From assembly GCA_016125275.1 (NCBI GenBank), contig WGMB01000013.1, forward strand, positions 61,097 through 125,096: 64,000 nucleotides of DNA. The letters are read 5' to 3'. Both the position numbers and the translations under genes were made by a program. Under the pieces are notes generated by a model. The model had not been told where the DNA came from. It saw only the letters and a list, made by a program, of their open reading frames with translations, and ran no database searches. Shown here piece after piece: positions 34,260 to 43,278 of this stretch. Origin of the DNA: Acidobacteriota bacterium (GTDB lineage: Bacteria > Acidobacteriota > Terriglobia > Bryobacterales > UBA6623). Position 1 is the stretch's first letter, and each line of letters starts with the position of its first letter.

Positions 34260-35701
34260 CGAGGCTCGAGAAGGCGGTCCGCCGGTTGTCATGCATCGTG
34301 GCGGCGGGTTTGATCCTGGGCGGGGCGAGCTGGATTCAGGCTCAGGAACCCGAAGGGCTGGCCGGGACCTGGCAGGGCGCCATCGCGATCGGACCCAACA
34401 CGCTGCGCGTGAAGCTCGAGGTGTCGAAGACCCGCGACGGGATCTACCTGGGGACGCTGGTCAGCATCGATCAGGGCGGCGCGAGGATTCCAATCGACCG
34501 CATCGAGGGCGAGGGCGACCAGGTACGGTTCGAAGCGCGGGCGGTGAAGGGCTCGTTCGAGGGAACCATGAATGCCGACAAGAGCAAGATCAGCGGCACA
34601 TGGTCGCAAGGTCAGCCGCTTCCGTTGGTGTTCGAGCGCACGGGCGAAGCCGCCGAGCCGGCAACGGCTGCCGAACCGCCGAAGCGCGGCGCCCATCCCT
34701 TGGGCCTTCCGCTGGTCCTGGATGTGGGGTTCGCGCCGACGCCGTTCCAGGCAGACGGCAGGACGCATCTGTGCTACGAGTTGCACATCACGAACTGGAG
34801 CGCCGGCGAGGCGCTGCTGAGTCGAATCGAGGTGCTTGCCGGCGACTCCCCCTTGGCGAGCTTCGAAGGGGCGGAGCTGAACGGTCTGCTGGCGCGGCCG
34901 GGCGCGCCGGGCGTGGAGGACAGGCGGGCCCTCGGCGCCGGGCTGCGGGCGGTCGCCTATCTCTGGATCACAATCGAGGACGGGGCTGCGGCGCCAAGGT
35001 CTCTGCGCCACCGCATCACCGCTGACGGCCTCACCGTCGACGGCGGGGAGGCCTCGGTCTCCACGGCGAAGCCGCTTGTGCTCGGCCCGCCGCTGCGGGG
35101 CTCGGGGTGGCTGGCCGGCAACGGGCCGGCGAACGACTCCATCCATCGGCGCGCCCTGCTGCCGGTGGAAGGCAAGGCGCGCCTTGCGCAGCGTTTCGCC
35201 ATCGACTGGGTGAAGCTGGGGGCGGATGAACAGTCCTTCGAGGGAGATCGGCAACGGAACGAGAACTTCCACGCCTACGGCGAGGACGCGCTGGCGGTCG
35301 CCGACGCCACTGTGATCGCCACCAAGGACGGCATCCCGGAGAACGAGCCGGGTCCACGATCGCGCGCCGTCCCGATGACTCTGGAGACCCTGGGCGGGAA
35401 TTTCGTGGTTCTGGGGCTGCCGGGCGATCGCTACGCCTTCTATGCCCACCTTCAGCCGGGCAGCCTGCGGGTGAAGCCGGGGGACGCGGTGAAGCGAGGT
35501 CAAGCGCTGGGCTTGGTGGGCAACTCGGGCAACAGCACCGAACCGCATCTGCATTTCCACGTCAGCGACGGGCCTTCTCCGCTGGGCTCGCAAGGGATCC
35601 CGTATCTGCTCGACTCCTATGAGTTGCTCAGCGGCGACAGCCCGGGCCGGCGCGAGCGGCAACTGCCGTTGCAGGATGACCAGGTGTCGTTTCCGGAGTA
35701 G
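34256..35701 (+). CDS. Exported M23-family (LytM) peptidase
   Basis: 481 aa from ATG 34256, signal peptide ending IQAQ. Residues about 35-135 form a lipocalin-like beta domain ('LAGTWQGAIAIGPNTLRVKLEV'). The C-terminal M23 domain has 'NFHAYGEDALAVADA' (metal His and Asp), 'GDRYAFYAHLQPGSLRVKPGD' and the HLHFHVSDG motif. It may cut peptidoglycan cross-links. Third gene of the sigma/membrane/peptidase operon, so the sigma factor may answer to envelope stress. Confidence 0.82.
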   Translation: MTRLEKAVRRLSCIVAAGLILGGASWIQAQEPEGLAGTWQGAIAIGPNTLRVKLEVSKTRDGIYLGTLVSIDQGGARIPIDRIEGEGDQVRFEARAVKGSFEGTMNADKSKISGTWSQGQPLPLVFERTGEAAEPATAAEPPKRGAHPLGLPLVLDVGFAPTPFQADGRTHLCYELHITNWSAGEALLSRIEVLAGDSPLASFEGAELNGLLARPGAPGVEDRRALGAGLRAVAYLWITIEDGAAAPRSLRHRITADGLTVDGGEASVSTAKPLVLGPPLRGSGWLAGNGPANDSIHRRALLPVEGKARLAQRFAIDWVKLGADEQSFEGDRQRNENFHAYGEDALAVADATVIATKDGIPENEPGPRSRAVPMTLETLGGNFVVLGLPGDRYAFYAHLQPGSLRVKPGDAVKRGQALGLVGNSGNSTEPHLHFHVSDGPSPLGSQGIPYLLDSYELLSGDSPGRRERQLPLQDDQVSFPE

Positions 35702-35768
35702 CGCTAGGGGCCCGGGCGGACGCGCGGCCCGCTGCGTGGGATCGAGCCCGGAAGCTCCCGGCCGCTGT

Positions 35769-35798
35769 TTGAGAAGCCGGAAACGACTGTGCTACCTT
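35769..35798 (+). promoter_or_regulatory. Putative promoter of the microcompartment operon
   Basis: TTGAGA (35769-35774), 18 bases, then TACCTT (35793-35798) with TGC just upstream (extended -10). About 30 bases before the BMC start codon. Confidence 0.42.
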
Positions 35799-35830
35799 CA
35801 GCATTACTACAAGGAGCGAGGACAGCCGTG

Positions 35831-36118
35831 ATGCGTGCGCTGGGAATGATCGAAACGAAGGGCTTGATCGGCGCGGTGGAAGCCGCCGACGCGATGGTCA
35901 AGGCCGCCAATGTGACGCTGGAAGGCCGCGAATACGTCGGCGCGGCGCTGGTGCTGGTCACCTGCCGCGGGGACGTGGGAGCGGTGAAGGCCGCCACGGA
36001 CGCCGGCGCCGCCGCGGCGCGCCGGGTGGGCGAGCTCGTCAGCGTGCACGTCATTCCGGGCCCGCACGAAGAGACGGAAATCGTCGTCCCCAGCAACCTC
36101 GTCTCGCAGGCCGACTAA
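35831..36118 (+). CDS. Bacterial microcompartment hexameric shell protein (BMC-H)
   Basis: 95 aa from ATG 35831 (GTG 35828 adjacent). [20 protein letters not shown] is the canonical BMC-H opening; '[26 protein letters not shown]' and '[14 protein letters not shown]' complete the single Pfam BMC domain. Hexamers tile the flat faces of the protein shell. AAGGAG lies about 14 bases upstream. It is the only shell gene here; pentamer (BMC-P) and trimer (BMC-T) genes must be elsewhere. Forms an operon with the encapsulated aldehyde dehydrogenase. Confidence 0.93.
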   Translation: MRALGMIETKGLIGAVEAADAMVKAANVTLEGREYVGAALVLVTCRGDVGAVKAATDAGAAAARRVGELVSVHVIPGPHEETEIVVPSNLVSQAD

Positions 36119-36137
36119 GAGCGGCTGACGGCCGGCC

Positions 36138-38039
36138 ATGCTGGAAGACAAGGACCTTCGCTCGCTCCAGGAAGTTCGCCGGAAAGTCGACCTGGCTTGG
36201 CAGGCTTTCCAAACCTACCGTAGTTTCACGCAGGAGCAGGTCGACCGGATCGTCGACGCTGTCGCCGCGGCGGCGCGCGCCAACGCGGTGCGGCTGGCCG
36301 AGATGGCGGTCGAAGAGACCGGCTACGGCAACGTTCACGACAAGATCGCGAAGAACCTGCTCAACTCGGACGCGCTGCACACCTATATTCGGCCGATGAA
36401 GACGGCCGGGATCATCCGAGAAGACGCGGCGAAGGGCCTGATCGAGGTCGCCGAGCCGATGGGCGTGATCGCGGCCATTCTGCCGACGACCAACCCGACC
36501 TCGACGGTCTTCTACAAGACCCTGATCGCGCTGAAGGCGCGCAACACCATCGTCATCAGCCCGCATCCGCGGGCTCGTCGCTGCACCTGCGAGTCGGCCC
36601 GGATTCTGCTCGAGGCGGCCGTGGCCGCCGGAGCGCCGGACGGCTTGATCCAGTGCGTGAACGAGGCGACGATCGAGGGCACCAACGAGCTGATGCGCCA
36701 CAAGCGCACCGGCCTGATCCTGTCGACCGGCGGTCCGGGCATCGTGCGGGCGGCCTACGCCAGCGGCAAGCCGGCGCTGGGCGTGGGTCCGGGCAACGTG
36801 CCGGTGCTGATCGACTCGACGGCGAACATCGACGAGGCGCTGGCGCAGGTGGTGGCGGGCAAGAGCTTCGACTACGGCACGGTCTGTTCGAGCGAGCAGA
36901 CGGTGGTGGTGGAGGCCAAGCACAGCGAGGTCGTGTGGCGCTCGCTGGCGGCGCACGGCGCGCACCTGTGCACGGCCGAGCAGACCGCCGCGCTGCAGAA
37001 GGTTCTGCTGACGCATGACGGAAAGATCAATCCGGAGTGCGTGGGACAGTCGCCGCAGAAGATCGCGGGGATGGCGGGCTTTCAGGTCTCGGAACAGGCG
37101 CGCATCCTGGCCCTGGAGATCCAGGGTGTGGGGCGCGAGCATCCGCTTTCGGCGGAGAAGCTCTCGCCGGTCCTGGCGGTGTACTTCGTGCCGAGCTTCG
37201 AGGCCGGCATCGAAGCCTGCGCAGGAGTTTTGAACTATGGCGGGCGCGGGCACACCTGCGTCATCTTTTCGAGCTCCCGCGAGAACGTGAAGAAGTACGG
37301 TCTGCGGATGCCGGCCTTCCGCGTGCTGGTGAACACGCCGTCGCCGCAGGGCTCCACGGGAATTACGACAAGCGTCGCGCCGGCGATGACGCTGGGCTGC
37401 GGCGCCATGGCGGGCAACTCGACCAGCGATAACGTCGGACCGCTGCACCTGATCAACATCAAGCGCATCGCCTTCAAGGTGCGGGAAGCCGAGCAGGCTT
37501 TCACCAGCCCGGAAGCGAAGGCGTATTTTGCGGGGACTGCCCTGCCGGCGCCGAAGCCGGCGGCGTCCGCTTCGGAGCCGACTGTGAGCCAATCGAGCAT
37601 CGCCAGCGCCGTGGATCGCTATTTGTCGCGCCGGGGGATCGCCGGAACCGCTCCCGCGGCCGCCGCCTTGGCGCCCGCGCCTCCTTCGCGGCGCGAGGCT
37701 GCTACGGCCGTCGTGGATCGCTTTCTGGCGGGCAAGCGCGCAGCCGCTCCGGCCGCCGCCCCGGCTCCGAGTTGCGGTTGCGGCTCGATGCCGGAACCTG
37801 TAGCGGCCACCCCTGTGGTTGTCGCCGCCGAGCCCGCCGCGGCCCCGGTTTCGGAAGCGGCTCCGGCTCCGGCAGCTCCGCCAGCCCCCAAGCTCGACAT
37901 CGTCGGCTTCGTCTGCGAGGACGATGTGCGGCGGGCCCGGACCTTGGGCAAGAAGCTCTACATCAACCGCAAGACGATCGTAACGCCGGCGGCCCGGGAC
38001 CTCGACGCGGCCGGTGAATTGCTCGTCATGACCGAATGA
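36138..38039 (+). CDS. Microcompartment acylating aldehyde dehydrogenase with fused C-terminal targeting and EutQ/EutT-like module
   Basis: 633 aa, about 150 more than EutE/PduP. The NAD-dependent acylating ALDH core (1-465) has the catalytic C250 in FDYGTVCSSEQTVVV and 'LSTGGPGIVRAAYASGKPALGVG' in the cofactor site. Then come two amphipathic helices of encapsulation type, around residues 486-500 (SSIASAVDRYLSRRG) and 520-534 (EAATAVVDRFLAGKR). Ala/Pro linkers and a CGCG segment separate them. The last ~49 residues (DIVGFVCEDDVRRA, KLYINRKTIVTPAARDLD) resemble the opening of EutQ/EutT. It should turn an aldehyde into acyl-CoA inside the shell. recJ overlaps its stop (ATGA). Confidence 0.9.
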   Translation: MLEDKDLRSLQEVRRKVDLAWQAFQTYRSFTQEQVDRIVDAVAAAARANAVRLAEMAVEETGYGNVHDKIAKNLLNSDALHTYIRPMKTAGIIREDAAKGLIEVAEPMGVIAAILPTTNPTSTVFYKTLIALKARNTIVISPHPRARRCTCESARILLEAAVAAGAPDGLIQCVNEATIEGTNELMRHKRTGLILSTGGPGIVRAAYASGKPALGVGPGNVPVLIDSTANIDEALAQVVAGKSFDYGTVCSSEQTVVVEAKHSEVVWRSLAAHGAHLCTAEQTAALQKVLLTHDGKINPECVGQSPQKIAGMAGFQVSEQARILALEIQGVGREHPLSAEKLSPVLAVYFVPSFEAGIEACAGVLNYGGRGHTCVIFSSSRENVKKYGLRMPAFRVLVNTPSPQGSTGITTSVAPAMTLGCGAMAGNSTSDNVGPLHLINIKRIAFKVREAEQAFTSPEAKAYFAGTALPAPKPAASASEPTVSQSSIASAVDRYLSRRGIAGTAPAAAALAPAPPSRREAATAVVDRFLAGKRAAAPAAAPAPSCGCGSMPEPVAATPVVVAAEPAAAPVSEAAPAPAAPPAPKLDIVGFVCEDDVRRARTLGKKLYINRKTIVTPAARDLDAAGELLVMTE

Positions 38040-39760
38040 GGCGGCGCTGGGTCGAGCGCGAATTCGACGCGGAGGCCGCTGCCCGCATTCAGGCCGAGCT
38101 CGGCGCCGCGCCGCTCGTCGCGCGCTTGCTGACCCAGCGCGGCGTCCGGTCTCCGGATCAGGCCGCCGCCTTCCTCTCTCCCTCTCTGGACGCGTTGCAT
38201 GACGGGTTGCACCCGTCCGCGGGCCTGCTGGGCCTCTCCCAAGGCGTCGAGCGGCTTCGCCGAGCCATTGCCGGCAACGAGCGCATCCTGGTCTACGGCG
38301 ACTATGACGTAGACGGCACGACATCCGTCGTACTGCTGCGCAAGGCCATCGAGTTGGCCGGAGGTCGGGCCGACTACCACGTGCCGCACCGGTTGCGGGA
38401 AGGCTACGGCATGCGCGCCGACGTGATCGAGCGGGCGGCGGCGGACCAGGTGAAGCTGCTGATCAGCGTCGATACGGGGATCCGCGAGCGGCATGTGGTC
38501 GAGCAGGCGCAAGCGCTGGGCATCGACTGCATCATTACCGATCACCACCTGCCCGAGGAGGCCGTGCCGCCGGCGCTGGCCGTGATCAATCCCAACCAGC
38601 CCGGATGTCCGTATCCGGACAAGAACTTGTGCGGCGTGGGGATCGCCTTCAAGTTGAGCCACGCCTTGCTGGCCAGCCTGGGCTGGCCGGCGGAGAAGCT
38701 GCGGCGGACGCTCGAGTCGATGCTGATGATCGTGGCGATCGGCACGATCGCCGACCTGGTCCCCCTGGCCGGCGAGAACAGGGTGTTTGCGTCGATCGGG
38801 CTGCGCGGACTGTATCAGGCGAGGAATCCCGGGTTGCGCGCGCTGTTGGACGTCGCCGGGCTGGGCGAAAAACTACAGCCGTCGGCGGGCGACATCGGGT
38901 TTCGCGTCGGGCCGCGCATGAACGCCGCTGGACGCATGGATACCGCCCGGGCGGTGGTGGAGCTCTTTGGGGCCGTGGATGAAGCCGCCGCTCGGCCGAT
39001 CGCCGAGCAGCTCGACGCGCTCAACGCCGAGCGGCAGGCCACTGAGGAGTCGGTGGTGCAAGCCATTCTGGAGAAGCTCCAGAACGCTCCGCCGCCGGAC
39101 GTGATGCCGTTCCTTGTGGTGGAGGGGGAGGGCTGGCATCCGGGCGTGATCGGCATCGTGGCGAGCCGCGTGGTGGAACGGTTCCACCGCCCGACGCTGG
39201 TGCTCAGCGTGGACCCCGCGACGGGCCTGGCGACCGGTTCGGGGCGCAGCATTCCAGGCTTTCACCTCACCGAGGCGCTGTCGTCGATGGACGGCATCTT
39301 CGAGCGCTTCGGGGGCCACGCCCAGGCGGCCGGCTGTACCGTGCGGGCCGACCGCATCGAGACGCTGCGGCGCGGACTGAACGACTTCGCCGCCAACGTG
39401 CTGGGGCCGGAAGACTTTATCCCGATCCAGATGCTCGACGGCGAGCTGCCGTTCGCCGAGATCACTGACGGGCTGATGCAGACGCTCGAACAACTGGCGC
39501 CGCACGGCATCGGCAACCCTTCGCCGGTGTTCTATGCGCGGGATCTGCAACTGCTGGGCGAGCCGCGCATCCTCAAGGACAAGCACCTGAAGCTGCGCTT
39601 GCGGCAAGCCGGAACCGTGATGACGGCCATCGGCTGGCGGATGGCCCCGATCGCCTCCTCGATTCGCTCAGGCGCCGCGTTGGAGGCTGCCTTTGGGGTG
39701 GAGTGGGATGACTACTCCGGAGGTTGGCGGCTGAACCTGAAGGACCTGCGGGAGAGCTGA
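38036..39760 (+). CDS. recJ: Single-stranded-DNA-specific exonuclease RecJ
   Basis: 574 aa. DHH phosphoesterase motifs: YGDYDVDGTTSVVLL (D89, D91, D93), ISVDTGI, and IITDHHLPEE. A DHHA1 domain follows, with SGRSIPGFHLTEAL and 'FGGHAQAAGCTV', and a C-terminal OB-like domain. Degrades single-stranded DNA 5' to 3' in recombination and mismatch repair. Coupled by ATGA to the microcompartment dehydrogenase, with which it has no obvious functional link. Confidence 0.93.
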   Translation: MRRRWVEREFDAEAAARIQAELGAAPLVARLLTQRGVRSPDQAAAFLSPSLDALHDGLHPSAGLLGLSQGVERLRRAIAGNERILVYGDYDVDGTTSVVLLRKAIELAGGRADYHVPHRLREGYGMRADVIERAAADQVKLLISVDTGIRERHVVEQAQALGIDCIITDHHLPEEAVPPALAVINPNQPGCPYPDKNLCGVGIAFKLSHALLASLGWPAEKLRRTLESMLMIVAIGTIADLVPLAGENRVFASIGLRGLYQARNPGLRALLDVAGLGEKLQPSAGDIGFRVGPRMNAAGRMDTARAVVELFGAVDEAAARPIAEQLDALNAERQATEESVVQAILEKLQNAPPPDVMPFLVVEGEGWHPGVIGIVASRVVERFHRPTLVLSVDPATGLATGSGRSIPGFHLTEALSSMDGIFERFGGHAQAAGCTVRADRIETLRRGLNDFAANVLGPEDFIPIQMLDGELPFAEITDGLMQTLEQLAPHGIGNPSPVFYARDLQLLGEPRILKDKHLKLRLRQAGTVMTAIGWRMAPIASSIRSGAALEAAFGVEWDDYSGGWRLNLKDLRES

Positions 39761-39779
39761 GCGCTCCACCCTGGAACGC

Positions 39780-40043
39780 TCAGGGCTCCATCGCGATTCC
39801 GTCCACGTAGCACCAAATCCAGTCCTCGCCCGGTTCGAAGGACTGCACCAGCGGGTGCCCGCTGGTGTGGAAGTGCCTGGTGGCGTGGCGGTTGGGAGAG
39901 GAGTCGCAGCAGCCCACGTGGCCGCACGTCAGGCACATCCGCAAGTGCACCCAGCGCCCGCCGATCTTTAGGCAGTCCTCGCAGCCCTCGGCGGACGGCT
40001 TGGCGTCGGAATCGATCTGGTCGAGGTGTGTGCAAGAGGCCAT
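39780..40043 (-). CDS. UBP-type zinc-finger protein
   Basis: 87 aa, almost entirely one zf-UBP domain: MASCTHLDQI, 'CEDCLKIGGRWVHLRMCLTCGHVGCC', then 'RHATRHFHTSGHPLVQSF'. Cys and His spacing fits binding of two or three zinc ions. In eukaryotes the domain binds ubiquitin C-termini; in bacteria the role is unknown. Convergent with recJ. Confidence 0.9.
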   Translation of the reverse strand: MASCTHLDQIDSDAKPSAEGCEDCLKIGGRWVHLRMCLTCGHVGCCDSSPNRHATRHFHTSGHPLVQSFEPGEDWIWCYVDGIAMEP

Positions 40044-40086
40044 GAAGGTGAGTGTAGCGGAGAGACGGGAAGCCGCAAAAAGCGGA

Positions 40087-40110
40087 CAGGCCCCGGTCTC
40101 CCGGGGCCTG
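40087..40110 (-). terminator. Terminator of the DEAD-box helicase gene
   Basis: CAGGCCCCGG-loop-CCGGGGCCTG; on the - strand it is followed after five bases by TTTTT. 30 bases after the helicase stop. Confidence 0.7.
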
Positions 40111-40140
40111 CACGACTCACTGTTGACTGTTCCCTGGTCC

Positions 40141-41382
40141 TTACCAGGAGGCTGCGGAGCGTCGTCTCGGCGGAGGTCCGCCGCGGCGACGACCGCCGGT
40201 CGGGCGGGCGGCCGCCGACGGCAGCGGGAACTGCCCGTCGAAGCCGTCGACCTCCAGCCGATCCAGGGGCTTGCCGAGCTGGCGCTCGATGCCGCGCACG
40301 GCGTCGATGTCCTGTTCGGAGACGAAGGTGAAGGCCTTGCCGCTCTGCTCGGACCGGCCGGTACGGCCGATGCGATGCGTATAGGCGTCGGCCGTGCTCG
40401 GCATATCGAAGTTGATGACGTGGGAGACGCCGGCCACGTCGATGCCGCGGGCGGCGATGTCGGTCGCCACCAGCACCTTGAAGCGGCCCTGGCGGAAGCC
40501 GTTCATGGCCTTGTCCCGCTGACCCTGGGACATGTTGCCTTGCAGCGCGACGGCGTTGTGACCGCTGCGGGTAAGCTGATCAGCGAGCCGCTTGGCGCGG
40601 TGCTTGGTCCGCGAAAAGACGATCGCCGAGGTCATGCCCTCGCCGTTGAGCAGCAGCTCCAGCAGGTCCAGCTTGCGCGTGGACAGCACCGGATAGAGGC
40701 CGTGCTCGATGGTCGAGGGCGGCGCCGCGTTGGCCAGCTCGGCCACGTGCGGATCGTTGAGGCACTCGTCGGCGAGCGAGCGGATCTCCTTCGGCATGGT
40801 CGCCGAGAACATCAGCGTCTGGCGCTTCTCCGGCACCGCGGCCAGAATGCGCCGCAGGTCGGGCAGGAAGCCGAGGTCGAACATGTGGTCGGCCTCGTCG
40901 AGCACGAGCGTCTCAATCGAGCCGAGCCGCACGATGCGCTGGCCCACCAGATCGAGCAGCCGCCCGGGGCAGGCGACCAGGATGTCCGGCTTGCGCTGCA
41001 TGTCCCGCTCTTGGCGCGCCTGGGGCACGCCGCCGTAGATGCAGGCGCTGCGGAGCTTAGTGAACTTGCCGAGAGCCGAAATCTCCTTATGAATCTGCAA
41101 GGCGAGCTCGCGGGTGGGCGCCAGAATCAGCGCGCGGGCGTCGGCGCCGCGCTTGCCGGCCAGCAGACGGGAGAGTAAGGGCAGGGCAAAAGCGGCCGTT
41201 TTGCCGGAACCGGTTTGGGCCAAGCCCAGTACGTCGCGGCCGTCCAACGCCGCGGGGATCGTGGCGGCCTGAACGGGCCGCATCTCCGTGAAGCCGAGCT
41301 CGTCCACGCCGCGCCGAATCGGCGCCGGGAGCTGCAGCTCGGAAAAGTCGATGATGAACTGATGTTCAGTAACGGAACTCAA
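40141..41382 (-). CDS. DEAD-box RNA helicase (RhlE-like)
   Basis: 413 aa from a TTG at 41382 with AAGGA 9 bases upstream; a GTG further upstream (41421) has no ribosome site. Motifs in order: Q motif 'GFTEMRPVQAATIP', I AQTGSGKT, Ia PTRELA, II VLDEADHM, III FSATMP, V ATDIAARGID, VI HRIGRTGR. The C-terminus is a short basic RGG-type tail (TGGRRRGGPPPRRR). Unwinds RNA in ribosome assembly or cold-stressed mRNA. It has a long 5' leader region. Confidence 0.93.
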   Translation of the reverse strand: MSSVTEHQFIIDFSELQLPAPIRRGVDELGFTEMRPVQAATIPAALDGRDVLGLAQTGSGKTAAFALPLLSRLLAGKRGADARALILAPTRELALQIHKEISALGKFTKLRSACIYGGVPQARQERDMQRKPDILVACPGRLLDLVGQRIVRLGSIETLVLDEADHMFDLGFLPDLRRILAAVPEKRQTLMFSATMPKEIRSLADECLNDPHVAELANAAPPSTIEHGLYPVLSTRKLDLLELLLNGEGMTSAIVFSRTKHRAKRLADQLTRSGHNAVALQGNMSQGQRDKAMNGFRQGRFKVLVATDIAARGIDVAGVSHVINFDMPSTADAYTHRIGRTGRSEQSGKAFTFVSEQDIDAVRGIERQLGKPLDRLEVDGFDGQFPLPSAAARPTGGRRRGGPPPRRRSAASW

Positions 41383-41805
41383 GAAAAAGAATCCTTGACC
41401 GCGCCCGGACCCGAGATACACGGGCGGCGCAGTCCTAGTCAGGACCAGTCCAACAGAGAAGGGTCTGGGGTGCGAGATCGGCGCGACCGATTGGAGAAAA
41501 GGTCCTGTTGGGCGCCGTCGGCCGCGAGGCTGCGACCTGAAACCAAAAGTATAGCAGAGAGATACGGTTCGGTCGAGGACTGGAAGAAACGCCGGCTCCC
41601 TGGGGCGCGAAGCGGAGGAGAACGGTTCGGGAGAGAGGAGGTTGGAGAGAGAAGACTTCGCGCGCCCCAGGGACCACGGCGTTGCTGGTGATTCTGAGAG
41701 GAGTTTATCAGCGCCCCTCTACGGCGGACACTGGGAAAGCTCCCGGTTTCACCCTAGGCCGTGTACGGAAAAGCTCGGCTCGGAACCTCGTGCTAGCCTG
41801 GGCCT
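41383..41805. other. 423-base divergent intergenic region
   Basis: Between the helicase (-) and an ABC permease (+). It holds an inverted pair CCAACAG (near 41449) / CTGTTGG (near 41513), which could fold in the helicase leader. A purine-rich stretch (GAGAGAGGAGGTTGGAGAGAG, in two parts) lies near 41630-41655. No credible gene or tRNA was found. Confidence 0.4.
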
Positions 41806-43278
41806 TTGCGACCCGTTCCGGCTGTTCTCCTGTTGGCCAAGCTTCGGATCGCGCGACGCGCGCTGGCCGAGAGCGCCTTCACGGTTTTCGTGCTGGGCCC
41901 CCTGATCGTGGGAGGGTTCTGGTGGGTGCTGGAGCCCACGCTGACGCGGGCCGCCGGCTGGACGCGCGCCGCAGCCGCCGAGCTCTCGGCGATGGACCTG
42001 ACGGCGGTCGGGCTGGCACTCGTGGCGGCCTTGCTGGCGGCCGGGCTGCCCTCGGCGCTGCGGGAAACCTTCAGCATCCGCACGCCCGACGCCGCCCTGG
42101 ACTCCCTGCCGGTGGCGCCGGGCTGGCGCTTCGTCCTGTTGGCGCTGACCCAGGCGGCCCGCAACGCGCCGGTGTTCTTCGCCATTTGGCTGGGCTTCGG
42201 GCTGCTGGCGGAGGTTTCGGGCGGAATCGCGCCGTCGCCGGCCCTGCTGGGCCTGGCGCTGCTCGAGACGGCCTTCCTGCAGATCGTTGGCGGCATGGTC
42301 GCCTTGCGGGTCGGGCTGTTCGCCTCGGGGCGGTTACTGGCCGCGGGCGCCGGGCTGCTGGGATTGGCCGCCGCCGTGCGGTCCTATCCGGCGGCGCTGT
42401 GGGCGTCGGCCCCGCTAGCGCCGTTGGCGACGTACTTCGGGAACTTGCTGGGCGACGCCCTCGGCCGTAGCGCGGGTCCGGTCGGCGGCCTGGGAGGGTG
42501 GCCTGCGCAGGCCGGTACGGCCCTGGCGGCGCTGGCGCTGGCGGCGGCCTTGTACGCGCGCTGGCGGGAAGAGGACCGGGAGCGGGCCGAACAGGCGCTC
42601 TCCCAGCGGCGACGCTTGTTGGCCGGGCTCGAGCGGCGCATTCCGCCGCGCTTCGGGCGGCCGGCCGCGGCGCTGTTCGTGCGCGACCTGCGCCTGACGC
42701 TGCGAGGCTTCGCGCCGTCGACAACGGTCTCGATCGCACTGGCCGCCCTGTTCGTCACGGGGGGATTTCTGAGCGGCCAGCGCCTGGAGGAGGCTTGGCG
42801 AGCGCCGGCCGCCCAGATCGGCGTGTCTTTGGCGTGCCTGAGCCTTTCGGCGCTGGCCCCGTTGTTGCTGGTGCGGCAGTTGCCGTTCCATTGGCTCGAG
42901 CTGTCGAGCGGCGCGGCTCCGGAGGCGCTGTGGACGGCCAAGAATTTGCTGGCGCTGGCGGTGTCCGCGCCGGCCGCGGCCATCGGCTTGGCGTTGGGAC
43001 CGACGCTGGGCCTCCAGGGGGCGGACCTGGCGATCTTTGCCGCGCGGCTGGGGCTGTGCTGGCTGACGGTGGGGACAATGATCGGGCTGTTGTCGTTCGA
43101 GATCGCGGCCAGTCCCATATTGGGACTGCTGCTGGGCGGCTTGGTGTCGATGGCGTTGTGCGCCTTCTACGCGCTGCCGGAGCATTGGCCAATCGGCGTG
43201 TTTCTGTACGCTTACCTCATGCACGCCTTGAAGGAGAGAGCCGAGCAAACCACCGCCCGGCTGGGGGCTCAGGAATGA
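41806..43278 (+). CDS. ABC transporter membrane subunit
   Basis: 490 aa, TTG start at 41806. About 12 hydrophobic segments in two halves, separated by a soluble charged loop (ARWREEDRERAEQALSQRRR, about residues 245-265). Very rich in Leu and Ala. It resembles ABC-2-type export permeases but with no recognisable family signature. Its TGA overlaps the ATG of the ATPase gene, so they form one exporter. Substrate unknown. Confidence 0.75.
   Translation: MRPVPAVLLLAKLRIARRALAESAFTVFVLGPLIVGGFWWVLEPTLTRAAGWTRAAAAELSAMDLTAVGLALVAALLAAGLPSALRETFSIRTPDAALDSLPVAPGWRFVLLALTQAARNAPVFFAIWLGFGLLAEVSGGIAPSPALLGLALLETAFLQIVGGMVALRVGLFASGRLLAAGAGLLGLAAAVRSYPAALWASAPLAPLATYFGNLLGDALGRSAGPVGGLGGWPAQAGTALAALALAAALYARWREEDRERAEQALSQRRRLLAGLERRIPPRFGRPAAALFVRDLRLTLRGFAPSTTVSIALAALFVTGGFLSGQRLEEAWRAPAAQIGVSLACLSLSALAPLLLVRQLPFHWLELSSGAAPEALWTAKNLLALAVSAPAAAIGLALGPTLGLQGADLAIFAARLGLCWLTVGTMIGLLSFEIAASPILGLLLGGLVSMALCAFYALPEHWPIGVFLYAYLMHALKERAEQTTARLGAQE

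Noticed and set aside
41383..41421. Longer DEAD-box helicase start (GTG at 41421)
   Set aside because: No ribosome site, and the extra residues are not family-like; the TTG at 41382 has AAGGA at good spacing.
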